From: an uncultured Eggerthellaceae bacterium
GTDB taxonomy: Bacteria; Actinomycetota; Coriobacteriia; Coriobacteriales; Eggerthellaceae
Length of the DNA stretch: 23,072 nt
Reading direction: 5' to 3'
Assembly (NCBI GenBank): GCA_934623455.1
Contig: CAKTVK010000027.1
Span: 1-23,072 of the forward strand
The translations under genes were made by a program, and so were the position numbers. Below are positions 6,420 to 13,729 of the stretch, in pieces. The notes beneath the pieces were generated by a model, which searched no databases, had not been told where the DNA came from, and worked only from the letters and a program-made list of their open reading frames with translations. Each line of letters begins with the position of its first letter. Positions within the stretch are counted from its first letter, which is position 1.

Positions 6420-8000
6420 ATGGCTTTTGACTTCTACGATTATCTCTATAACGGCTACACAGGCGAATATCAGCTGGTCAGCGCCTTGTATCGCAATGGC
6501 TTGGATGCGGTGCGTCCACCGGCGGATATGGGCATTGATGTGGTGTCGCTGAACCTGAAAGAGCAGCTGAAGGACCCCACCACGGCGCCCGAGACCTTCT
6601 TTTTCCAAGTCAAAACTGCTCTAACGACGGTGCGCTTCGACGAAAAAGGGCGCAGCACCGGCATTGCGGAATTCAAGCTGAAGGAGTCCGAGGTTGAGCT
6701 TTTGTGCCAAGGCGTGGGTCGCGTGCTGATGTGCTACGTGTATACGCGCGAGAACGATTCCTTAACGGATTCCTTCGAAACGCCGTTTTGCTGTTTTTGG
6801 ATTGACGGCGAACGCCTGCGCACTATTTCCGACGGCGGCGCTCTGTTTATGGCGGAAGGCGATACGAAGCTCACGCTGCGCTGCAAGTTGACGCTGCCTC
6901 CCTATAAGGGCAGCCATTGGTACGCCATGGTGGTTGATTCCCAGGGCAATCAGGCGCCCGAGGGTTATCTGGGCACCATCGATTCCGATGATCAGGCAAC
7001 GAGCGCATCTGATGGCGCGGACCATTATAGCGTTCGGGGCTACTTGAAATACGCGCGCGAGCGGGCTTGTGCCGTTGCGGCTGGAGCTGCTGGAGCGACG
7101 GCTGGAGCTGCGTGTGAAGCAACGCCAGCGACATCGGTCGCGGTAGGAAGCGCGGCTGCGCGTTCGGTTGGAACTGCGGCTTCGCGTGCCGCCGCCCCTG
7201 CATCTGGTACCGCACCTGCGGCTTCGTCCGAATGCACGCTGTTTTCCGACAACGCCGAAGCTGCACGTGCCCACGTACTGGAATCCATGGAAAAGCGCGG
7301 CGTCACGCGTTTCGTGCATTTTACGGAAGTCGATAATCTGGAAAGCATCATAATGCGCGGCTTAATGCCGCTGTCCCTGATGAATGGCGTGTCGAAAGAG
7401 GAGTCTGCTCTGAAGCTCAATCGATACGAAGGCACCGATGCCATTTGCCTTTCGGTGGAGTTTCCCAATTATCGAACGTTTTATCATCGTCGCTGCGTGG
7501 AGTCCGACAAAAAGTGGTGCGTGCTGCTTTTGGATGCCCGAAAGATTATCGAGCGTTACGAGCCGCAATTTTACTGGACGAATGCTGCGAGCAAGTCGTT
7601 TTTGGAGCCTCGCTTCAACGCGGGAAACCGAAACGATCCTTGTTCCGCTCAGGCTTTCGACGGCATGTTTTATCAGACTGAGACGCCTAATCGTTTTTTG
7701 ACGGTCACGCCGCGCACGAGGTTTATTCCCGATAAGTATCCGACGAATCCCCAGGCAGAGATTCAGATTTACGACAAGATTACCCCTGATTGCATTAGCC
7801 TCGTTGTGTTCGAAGACCAAGAATCGGTGGCTCGTTACCAAGCGGCATTTCCGTTTGGCGCGCCGGCATGCACGGTTGACCAGTGCGAAGTGAACTACTT
7901 TGCGCCGCGCGCTGATTGGCAGGAATGGCGCGGCGAGGGCGTGTCGGAGGCATCGTCGGAAGATGCATCTGCGTCTAAAGGCGAAGGCGCGTGCTCGTAG
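6420..8000 (+). CDS. DUF4365-like nuclease domain fused to DarT-like DNA ADP-ribosyltransferase
   Basis: A 526-residue two-domain protein. Residues 1-165 resemble DUF4365, a PD-(D/E)XK-type fold: E16 in TGEYQL, D40 in MGIDVV and FFFQVKT with Q63 and K65. Residues about 212-268 are an Ala/Gly/Ser low-complexity linker. Residues about 285-500 match DarT (formerly DUF4433), which ADP-ribosylates bases in DNA: VTRFVHFTEVDNLESII (H300), FPNYRTFYHRR (350-358), TNAAS (387-391) and PQAEIQIYDKI, where E447 is the likely catalytic glutamate. DarT toxins are normally paired with a macrodomain antitoxin DarG; none lies within the window. AAGGA precedes the ATG. The gene has its own hairpin and -10 box, so it may be transcribed apart from the ClpP-like/VirD4-like pair, 228 bases upstream. 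The domain assignments rest on recalled motifs; activity and toxicity are inference. Confidence 0.8.
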   Translation: MAFDFYDYLYNGYTGEYQLVSALYRNGLDAVRPPADMGIDVVSLNLKEQLKDPTTAPETFFFQVKTALTTVRFDEKGRSTGIAEFKLKESEVELLCQGVGRVLMCYVYTRENDSLTDSFETPFCCFWIDGERLRTISDGGALFMAEGDTKLTLRCKLTLPPYKGSHWYAMVVDSQGNQAPEGYLGTIDSDDQATSASDGADHYSVRGYLKYARERACAVAAGAAGATAGAACEATPATSVAVGSAAARSVGTAASRAAAPASGTAPAASSECTLFSDNAEAARAHVLESMEKRGVTRFVHFTEVDNLESIIMRGLMPLSLMNGVSKEESALKLNRYEGTDAICLSVEFPNYRTFYHRRCVESDKKWCVLLLDARKIIERYEPQFYWTNAASKSFLEPRFNAGNRNDPCSAQAFDGMFYQTETPNRFLTVTPRTRFIPDKYPTNPQAEIQIYDKITPDCISLVVFEDQESVARYQAAFPFGAPACTVDQCEVNYFAPRADWQEWRGEGVSEASSEDASASKGEGACS

Positions 8001-8145
8001 CGTCTGCTCTGGGGCGTACGTGCTGCGCGTGTTTCTTCTTTGCGTTACGCGGCTCGGCGGGAGCGTTATAGAACCCGCGCGCCGCACACAAATAGACATG
8101 GTGTGTACGCGGCCAAATTTTTCCCGCTATGAAGTGCGAAAGCAG

Positions 8146-8151
8146 TACAAT
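8146..8151 (+). promoter_or_regulatory. Candidate -10 box for pheT
   Basis: TACAAT lies 128 bases before the pheT start in a gene-free 279-base gap; the -35 region is poor. It suggests that pheT has its own promoter here. No T-box core was seen in this gap. Confidence 0.35.
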
Positions 8152-8279
8152 ATATAGTTACGTATATTGGTTTATTGTGCGTGGTTGCGGCGTGAGAGTG
8201 CGGCAAGCGAACCACTTCGCTTAGGGTTGCTGCTTTGCGCTGCGCGTGGCCGCGTTGTTTCGAAGACAAAGGATAAAAC

Positions 8280-10757
8280 ATGAAGGTATCGTTGAAGTGG
8301 CTTTCCGATTATGTGGACGTTCCTGCGGACACTAAGGCGTTTTGCGACCGTCTGGATTTGACGGGCACGGGCGTAGAAGGCGTGGAAAAGCTCGGTGCCG
8401 CTTTCGACCATGTGGTGGTTGGCTACGTTCTGACCTGCGGAGACCATCCCGATAGCGATCATATGCACGTGGTAACGGTGGATGTTGCGCAAGACGAGCC
8501 GCTGCAAATCGTGTGCGGCGCGCCCAATATTGCCGCTGGCATTAAGGTTCCCGTTGCGTGCGTGGGCGCTCATTTGCCGGGTGATGTGAAAATCAAGAAA
8601 GGCAAGCTGCGTGGTGTGGCGTCGAACGGCATGTGCTGCTCGCAGCGTGAGCTGGGTTTTGGTTCCGACCATGCGGGCATTTGGGTGCTTCCCGAAGACG
8701 CACCCGTGGGCATGCCCATTGCCGATTACCTGAAGCAGTCCGATACCGTGCTTGACCTGGAAATTACGCCGAATCGTCCCGACTGCCTTTCCGTGGTGGG
8801 CTTTGCGCGCGAAGTGGGCGCAATGTATCGTACGGGCCACACGAATCCTGTTCACGAGATGGCCGCTAAGTTGCAACTTGATAATTCGGACGAAGCGCTA
8901 GAAGACCTGGTAAGCATCACGATTGAGGACGAGAAGCGTTGCCCGCGTTATGCGGCACGCGTCATCCGCGGCGTGAAGGTGGGTCCCAGCCCCGACTGGA
9001 TGGTCGAACGTCTTGCCGCCATTGGTCAGCGTTCCATTAACAATGTGGTGGACGTGACAAACTACATCCTGTTCCTGTTCGGTCAGCCGCTTCACACGTT
9101 TGACCTGGCAAAACTGCAAAACGAGCAGGGTCATGCTGCCGTGGTTATCCGTGCGGCAAAAGAAGGCGAGCATCTGGTGACGCTTGATGGCACCGACCGC
9201 GCGCTCACAACCGACATGACGGTTATCTCTACGCCTGAGCATGGCGCTGTTGCGCTGGCGGGCGTTATGGGCGGCCTTGATTCCGAAGTGACCGAGGAAA
9301 CCACCGACATCTTGTTGGAAACGGCAACGTTCGAGGCGGGTCGTACGAGCCGTACGAGCCGCAACCTGGGCCTGATCAGCGAAAGCTCCATGCGCTACGA
9401 GCGCGGCGTTGACGACCACGATATTGACATTCGCTCTGCTGCTGCGGCGGCGCTCATCGTGGAAGTTGCGGGTGGCCACGTGGTGCGCACACGCTCCAAT
9501 GACAAGGGCATCATCGACGAATGGCCGTGCGTAAGCGAGCCGTTCCACAACATTTTCCGCGTCAAGCGCTTCCAGGGCATGATGGGCGCCGAAATTTCGC
9601 GCGAATTCGCGTGGCAGACGTTGGAGCTTTTGGGTTGCACCGTTTCTGCGACCGACGACGAAAACGTTTTGGATGTGGTGTCGCCCAGCTTCCGCCCCGA
9701 CCTTGAGCGCGAAATTGACCTGTACGAAGAAGTGCTGCGTTTGTACGGCATGGACTTGATTCCATCTACGCTGCCGGGCGGTCGCGGCCGTTTCGCCGTT
9801 AAAACAGCAGACCAGAAGCGCACCGCGTTGCTGAACGATGCTTTGCGTGCCAGCGGCATGAACGAGACCATGACGTATTCGTTCGCCGACCCGAAAGACC
9901 TTGAAAAGCTGCGCATGGATGCGGAGAAGCTGGGTCTGGGTCAGCCGGTTGAGCTTATCAACCCCATGAGCGTGGATCAAAGCGTTATGCGCCAAAGCAT
10001 TATCCCCGGGCTTTTGCGCTCGGTTTCCTATAATCAGAACCGCGGCGTGAAGAACGTGCAGCTCTACGAAATGGGCGTGGTGTTTGCGGCTGCGGAAGGT
10101 CGCAAGAAGCCGAAGGAACGCACGAAGGTCGCGGGCGTTCTTGCAGGCGCGTTTGGCGATAAGCAGTGGAACAACGAGCCGTCGCCGTTCGATTTCTTCG
10201 ATGGCAAGGGCGTTGTGGAAAACATTTGCCGCGAGCTGGCCGTTGCCAAGCTGCGTTTCAAGGCGCTTTCCGCTGATGAAGCGCCGCATTTGCAGCCGGG
10301 CCGCGCGGCGGAAGTCGTGGCTGGTGGTACCGTGTTGGGCTGGCTGGGTGAGATTCATCCGCTGGCTGTTCAGGCGTTTGATGCCGAAGCTCCCGTGGTT
10401 GCGTTCGAGCTTGACTTGGATGCGCTGCTGAAGTCTGCCCGTCCTGCGCGCGATTACGTGGACGTTCCGGCGTTCCCGGCCGTTGCTATGGATGTGGCGT
10501 TCGTGGTGGACGAAGACGTGACGTGTGAGCGTTTGATGCAGTGCATGACATCGGCAGCGGGCAAGATGCTGGAAAGCGCAACGCTCTTTGACGTGTATCG
10601 CGATGAGCAGCGCGTGGGCAAGGGCAAGAAGTCCATGGCGTTCAAGCTGATGTATCGCGTGCCCGACCGCACGCTGACCAGCGAAGAGGTTGAAAAGACG
10701 CATGCGAAGATGCTGAAGAAGGTCGCAGGCGCCACGGGCGCGGAGATTCGCGGATAG
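8280..10757 (+). CDS. pheT: Phenylalanine--tRNA ligase beta subunit
   Basis: An 825-residue protein of normal length. It forms the alpha2-beta2 enzyme with PheS that charges tRNA-Phe. It starts MKVSLKWLSDYVDV, the standard PheT N-terminus, followed by an EMAP/OB tRNA-binding domain at about 40-150, the B3/4 editing domain at about 210-390, B5 at about 410-480, a catalytic-like core and a C-terminal ferredoxin-fold anticodon-binding domain (about 730-825, ending in the VGKGKKSMAFKLMYR region). AAAGGA lies six bases before the ATG. pheS, which is normally immediately upstream, is not here: the preceding gene is the DUF4365-DarT fusion. Either pheS lies elsewhere or the accessory island has separated the pair. 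Confidence 0.97.
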   Translation: MKVSLKWLSDYVDVPADTKAFCDRLDLTGTGVEGVEKLGAAFDHVVVGYVLTCGDHPDSDHMHVVTVDVAQDEPLQIVCGAPNIAAGIKVPVACVGAHLPGDVKIKKGKLRGVASNGMCCSQRELGFGSDHAGIWVLPEDAPVGMPIADYLKQSDTVLDLEITPNRPDCLSVVGFAREVGAMYRTGHTNPVHEMAAKLQLDNSDEALEDLVSITIEDEKRCPRYAARVIRGVKVGPSPDWMVERLAAIGQRSINNVVDVTNYILFLFGQPLHTFDLAKLQNEQGHAAVVIRAAKEGEHLVTLDGTDRALTTDMTVISTPEHGAVALAGVMGGLDSEVTEETTDILLETATFEAGRTSRTSRNLGLISESSMRYERGVDDHDIDIRSAAAAALIVEVAGGHVVRTRSNDKGIIDEWPCVSEPFHNIFRVKRFQGMMGAEISREFAWQTLELLGCTVSATDDENVLDVVSPSFRPDLEREIDLYEEVLRLYGMDLIPSTLPGGRGRFAVKTADQKRTALLNDALRASGMNETMTYSFADPKDLEKLRMDAEKLGLGQPVELINPMSVDQSVMRQSIIPGLLRSVSYNQNRGVKNVQLYEMGVVFAAAEGRKKPKERTKVAGVLAGAFGDKQWNNEPSPFDFFDGKGVVENICRELAVAKLRFKALSADEAPHLQPGRAAEVVAGGTVLGWLGEIHPLAVQAFDAEAPVVAFELDLDALLKSARPARDYVDVPAFPAVAMDVAFVVDEDVTCERLMQCMTSAAGKMLESATLFDVYRDEQRVGKGKKSMAFKLMYRVPDRTLTSEEVEKTHAKMLKKVAGATGAEIRG

Positions 10758-10813
10758 AAACGCACGAGTGGCCGCCGCGATTCAAGCGCGCGGCAAGCAT
10801 ATCGGGTAACACG

Positions 10814-10845
10814 AAGGGCGGCCAGAGGGTCGCCCTTCTCTTTCT
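10814..10845 (+). terminator. Rho-independent terminator after pheT
   Basis: AAGGGCGGCC (10814-10823) pairs with GGTCGCCCTT (10828-10837, one G-T pair) around AGAG, then CTCTTTCT. It is placed 56 bases after the pheT stop. Confidence 0.85.
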
Positions 10846-10936
10846 AGGCTCGTGAGCCTGCCCGGCGCGCGCAGCGCGCCGGGAAATAAACCACCCGCTA
10901 TGCGGGTGCGCGTCGAAGGCTTCGCCCTTGCGCGAC

Positions 10937-11002
10937 GATGGCCGCCTTCCGATGGGGTACGATACGCTTGCTTAGGACGTATCACCCGGAAAGGCGGCCA
11001 TC
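10937..11002 (+). promoter_or_regulatory. Hairpin sequestering the tnpA ribosome binding site
   Basis: GATGGCCGCCTTCC (10937-10950) pairs with GGAAAGGCGGCCATC (10988-11002), 14 pairs with one bulged A. The right arm contains the AAAGG binding site and ends at the base before the tnpA ATG. IS200 elements are known to repress transposase translation with such a 5' structure, so low expression is expected. Confidence 0.8.
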
Positions 11003-11458
11003 ATGGCAAACCAGGCGAACAGCCTGTCGCACACGAAGTGGATGTGCAAGTACCACATCGTGTTCACACCGAAGTATAGGCGAAAGATCATCTACAACCA
11101 ATATCGCGATTCCCTGGGGGAGATATTCCGCCAGCTTTGCAGCTACAAGGGGGTCGAGATAATCGAAGGGCACCTCATGCCGGATCACGTGCATATGCTG
11201 GTGAGCGTACCGCCCAAGCTGAGCGTGGCGAGCTTCATGGGGTACCTCAAGGGCAAGAGCGCGCTGATGATGTTCGACAAGCACGCGAACCTCAAGTACA
11301 AGTTCGGCAACCGCCACTTCTGGTCGGAGGGCTACTACGTGTCGACCGTCGGGTTGAACGAGGCCACCATCAGGAAACGCATTCAGGAGCAGGAAGCCCA
11401 CGACATCGCGCTGGACAAGCTCAGCGTCAAGGAATACGAGGACCCGTTCAAGAAGTAA
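11003..11458 (+). CDS. tnpA: IS200-family Y1 HUH transposase
   Basis: A 151-residue single-strand transposase that cuts and rejoins the element ends at hairpins. The HUH motif is PDHVHML and the catalytic tyrosine region is GYYVSTVGLNEATIRKRIQEQE; the opening HTKWMCKYHIVFTPKYRRK is the family signature. The length is normal and the frame intact, so it may be functional. The start at 11003 lies directly after the translation-blocking hairpin. No tnpB/IscB-like gene or guide-RNA scaffold accompanies it. Confidence 0.97.
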   Translation: MANQANSLSHTKWMCKYHIVFTPKYRRKIIYNQYRDSLGEIFRQLCSYKGVEIIEGHLMPDHVHMLVSVPPKLSVASFMGYLKGKSALMMFDKHANLKYKFGNRHFWSEGYYVSTVGLNEATIRKRIQEQEAHDIALDKLSVKEYEDPFKK

Positions 11459-11606
11459 GGTAGGGGTCGCCCCTTCAGGGGCGGCCGGTAATACGCGAGC
11501 CGCTTCCAGCGGCACGCGACGAGTCAAGGGCGATGCGCCCTGAGCAAAGCGAGGGGCAGCGCCTTGAGACGCTGCCCGTGGCCCTTGGCCTTATAGGCCC
11601 TGTGCA

Positions 11607-11629
11607 AACCACCCTTTTGAAGGGTGGTT
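11607..11629 (+). repeat. Right-end subterminal hairpin of the IS200 element
   Basis: AACCACCCTT (11607-11616) and AAGGGTGGTT (11620-11629) form a perfect 10-bp stem around TTG. This is the position where the Y1 transposase would bind; cleavage is expected a few bases downstream. Confidence 0.7.
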
Positions 11630-11753
11630 CATGATTGCGGCGCGGTGGTTGTATGTGGGACGCGGCACGCCGGCTCTTGCGGTTTGTCGTACCGCGCGCT
11701 TTTCGTCCCTCGCCCCCTGATTGTCTCCAACGCGAAAAAATGAAAAATCCTTC

Positions 11754-11781
11754 TTGCGTTTTTAATTCATAGTGATACAGT
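11754..11781 (+). promoter_or_regulatory. Promoter of the T-box/ECF transporter operon
   Basis: TTGCGT (11754-11759), 16-base spacer, TACAGT (11776-11781). It directly precedes the T-box leader, with a start expected near 11788. Confidence 0.65.
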
Positions 11782-11807
11782 ATGCGCATTGCAAATTGAA
11801 TATACCT

Positions 11808-12131
11808 TCAAACCGTTGAGGCGAAGATCAAACCATTCGGGCACTCACAGAGAGCGGGCGATGCTGAGAATCCCGCAGTATGCTAAATGGCAAATGGATC
11901 GCCGAGGGAAAAGGGAAAGGCTGAAAACTGTTTCGCGTGTGTGGCGCGTGCGAGCTGCGAAAAGCCGAGTATCTGGACCGTGAGCCTGCGTTAAAGGCGG
12001 ATTGCGTGGTAGCGCAGTCGGAAGGGGATCTGGGTAATACCAGGTCAATAAAAGGTGGCACCGCAGGTTACAAAGCCTGTCCTTTTAAGCATTCGTCCGT
12101 TGGGCGCGTGTTTTCAAGGACAGGCTTTTTT
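11808..12131 (+). promoter_or_regulatory. T-box leader, tRNA-Trp specific (UGG specifier)
   Basis: This leader senses uncharged tRNA and allows read-through into the transporter genes. Lower stem I pairs GGCGA (11820-11824) with TCGCC (11899-11903). The specifier loop on the 3' side reads AAATGGA with TGG at 11895-11897, the Trp codon. The stem I top has the typical AGAGAGCGGG and GCTGAGAATCCCGC segments. The T-box core AAAGGTGGCACCGCAGG lies at 12051-12067; its TGGC bulge pairs with an acceptor end GCCA, that is discriminator G, as in bacterial tRNA-Trp. A mutually exclusive terminator follows. The genes downstream encode a tryptophan-type ECF transporter, which agrees with the specifier. 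Confidence 0.93.
12072..12131 (+). terminator. T-box terminator
   Basis: AAAGCCTGTCCTT (12072-12084) pairs with AAGGACAGGCTTT (12116-12128), 13 perfect pairs, ending in a run of six T (12126-12131). It begins just after the T-box core at 12051-12067, so when tRNA holds the antiterminator the terminator would be disfavoured. Confidence 0.92.
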
Positions 12132-12265
12132 GTTTTGCCGAAAGTTTGCTTGCCGCAGAAAAGCGGCGGCGCGCAAGGTGGAACAAAGCAAAACCTTGAC
12201 ATAACGGGAAGGCAATTCAAGCGCAAGAATCTGTTCATCTGCTGAAACGAAAAGGAGAAAAGAAA

Positions 12266-12835
12266 ATGGCAGAGAAGCGTATGGTTGCGATGGAAGAAAA
12301 GAAGGGCTTTTCCGTACAGGATCTCATTTTGATTGCGGTGCTGATTGCGGCGGGTGCGGTACTGAAACTCACGGTTTCGAGTTTCTTGACGTTTGCCGGC
12401 ATGAAGCCGAATTTCATGATTGCCCTGTATTGTTTGGCCATCATTCTAACAAAGCCGAAGCCCTATCAGGCGGTTGTCATTGGTCTGCTGGTTGGCTTGG
12501 TAAGCCAGATTCCCCTGCTGAATGCAACGCCGATGGTGAATTTCGCGTCCGAGGCGCTGGGTGCGCTGGTCTGCGGGCTTTTGGTTATGGGCGCTGCGAA
12601 AATCGCCCCTGAAAGCAAGACGTGCCAGAATGTGGTGCTTCCGGTGATTATCACGTTTGTGTCCACCCTGTTTTCCGGCTATTGCTTCGCGTTGATTGTG
12701 GGCGCCGGCATCAATCACGTTGCGGTGGCGGCTGTGTTGGCTATGTACGCGCCGATGGTTTTTGGCACCGCGGCTATGAATGCGGTTGCAGCAGCGATTC
12801 TGACCCCTGTTTTGAAGGCAGTTTTGAAGAAGTAG
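12266..12835 (+). CDS. trpP: ECF-type substrate-binding membrane protein, TrpP-like (tryptophan)
   Basis: A 189-residue very hydrophobic protein with about five or six membrane segments, the S (substrate-capture) component of an energy-coupling factor transporter. The FAGMKPNFMIALYCLAII segment resembles the GMKPDF signature of TrpP-type tryptophan transporters. The ligand call rests on this and on the UGG specifier of the T-box in front. AAAGGAG is eight bases before the ATG. It is the first gene of a four-gene operon with two ATPases and EcfT, so it has a dedicated (group I) energising module and does not depend on a shared one. Another amino acid or aromatic precursor cannot be excluded from sequence alone. 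Confidence 0.85.
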   Translation: MAEKRMVAMEEKKGFSVQDLILIAVLIAAGAVLKLTVSSFLTFAGMKPNFMIALYCLAIILTKPKPYQAVVIGLLVGLVSQIPLLNATPMVNFASEALGALVCGLLVMGAAKIAPESKTCQNVVLPVIITFVSTLFSGYCFALIVGAGINHVAVAAVLAMYAPMVFGTAAMNAVAAAILTPVLKAVLKK

Positions 12836-12889
12836 AGCATGCCGGCTTGCTTGTGCGAGCGGTTTGAGAGCGACGGGGGCAAAAGACTT

Positions 12890-13729
12890 ATGATCGAGAT
12901 ACAAGATTTGACGTTTTGCTATCGGGAGAGTGCGCGGCCGGTGCTGCAAGATATCAGCCTGAGCATTCCCGATGGTCAGTTCGTGGGAATTACCGGTGCG
13001 GCCGGTTGCGGGAAAAGCTCGCTAACGTATGCGCTGAATGGCATTGTGCCGCATTGTTATCCCGGCGATTTCTACGGAAGCGTGCGCGTGGACGGCCTTG
13101 ATACGTGCAAAAGCTCGTTGACCGACTTATCGCGCCTGGTGGGAAGCGTGTGCCAGGATATTGAAAGCCAAATGGTGTCAAGCATGGTGGAAGATGAAAT
13201 CCTGTACGGCTTGGAGAACTTCGCGGTGCCGCGCGCGCAAATCGAAGGGCGCATTGCGCAAGCGCTTGACGATATGGGCATTGCAGATTTGCGGCATCGT
13301 GCGATTGCGGGATTGTCGGGCGGGCAGAAGCAGAAAGTGGCCATTGCGTCCATTCTGGCGCTGAATCCCCGCGTGCTGGTGCTTGACGAGCCCACTGCAG
13401 AGCTTGATCCTGCGAGCAGTTATAACGTGTTTTCCCTGCTCAAACGTTATTCTCAAGAACATGGCACCACGGTTATCGTGGTTGAGCAGAAAATCGCGCT
13501 GCTCTCTGAATTCGCCGACAGGCTTTTGATCGTCGAAGACGGTGGCATCCGCTTCGATGGCTCTCCTGCCGAAGTTCTTGAGCATGCCGATGAGCTGCTT
13601 GAGATGGGCGTGAATTGTCCGCGCTCCACCAGCCTTTCGGTTGCGTTGCGTCGCCGCGGGCTGTACGCGGGTGCGGTGTGCGAAAACGTTTCTCAGGCAA
13701 CGGTCATGGTGAAGGAGGTGCTGGCATGA
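12890..13729 (+). CDS. ECF transporter ATPase, first subunit
   Basis: A 279-residue ABC ATPase that would pair with the next protein to drive the TrpP-like S component. Walker A is GAAGCGKSS (36-44), the signature is the intact LSGGQKQKVAIAS, and Walker B is VLVLDEPTAELD. The start at 12890 gives the standard MIEIQDLTFCY opening; the frame is open 17 codons upstream but without a family match. The binding site is only a G-rich GACGGGGGC, so translation may be coupled. It ends in a four-base ATGA overlap with the second ATPase. Confidence 0.93.
   Translation: MIEIQDLTFCYRESARPVLQDISLSIPDGQFVGITGAAGCGKSSLTYALNGIVPHCYPGDFYGSVRVDGLDTCKSSLTDLSRLVGSVCQDIESQMVSSMVEDEILYGLENFAVPRAQIEGRIAQALDDMGIADLRHRAIAGLSGGQKQKVAIASILALNPRVLVLDEPTAELDPASSYNVFSLLKRYSQEHGTTVIVVEQKIALLSEFADRLLIVEDGGIRFDGSPAEVLEHADELLEMGVNCPRSTSLSVALRRRGLYAGAVCENVSQATVMVKEVLA

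Larger units (their letters stand above)
10851..11636 (+). mobile_element. IS200-type insertion sequence (IS200/IS605 family, tnpA only)
   Basis: A single-gene element of roughly 0.75 kb with a Y1 HUH transposase and no tnpB. Both ends carry subterminal hairpins sharing the sequence AAACCACCC: left arm CACCCGC/GCGGGTG (10892-10908), right AACCACCCTT/AAGGGTGGTT (11607-11629). A very GC-rich hairpin (10861-10870 with 10874-10883) lies further left. As expected for this family there are no terminal inverted repeats. The exact borders are estimates; an empty-site comparison would set them. The element sits between the pheT terminator and the promoter of the T-box leader and interrupts no gene. 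Confidence 0.8.

Noticed and set aside
8898..10703. 601-codon frame on the minus strand
   Set aside because: Codon-aligned mirror of pheT; His/Arg/Ala-rich composition typical of antisense shadows in GC-rich genes.
11003..11458. TnpB/IscB-associated guide RNA near the transposase
   Set aside because: No nuclease gene accompanies tnpA, and the flanking hairpins are explained as IS200 ends.
11937..12245. Open frame of 102 codons
   Set aside because: It lies across the T-box core and terminator; the RNA explains the region.
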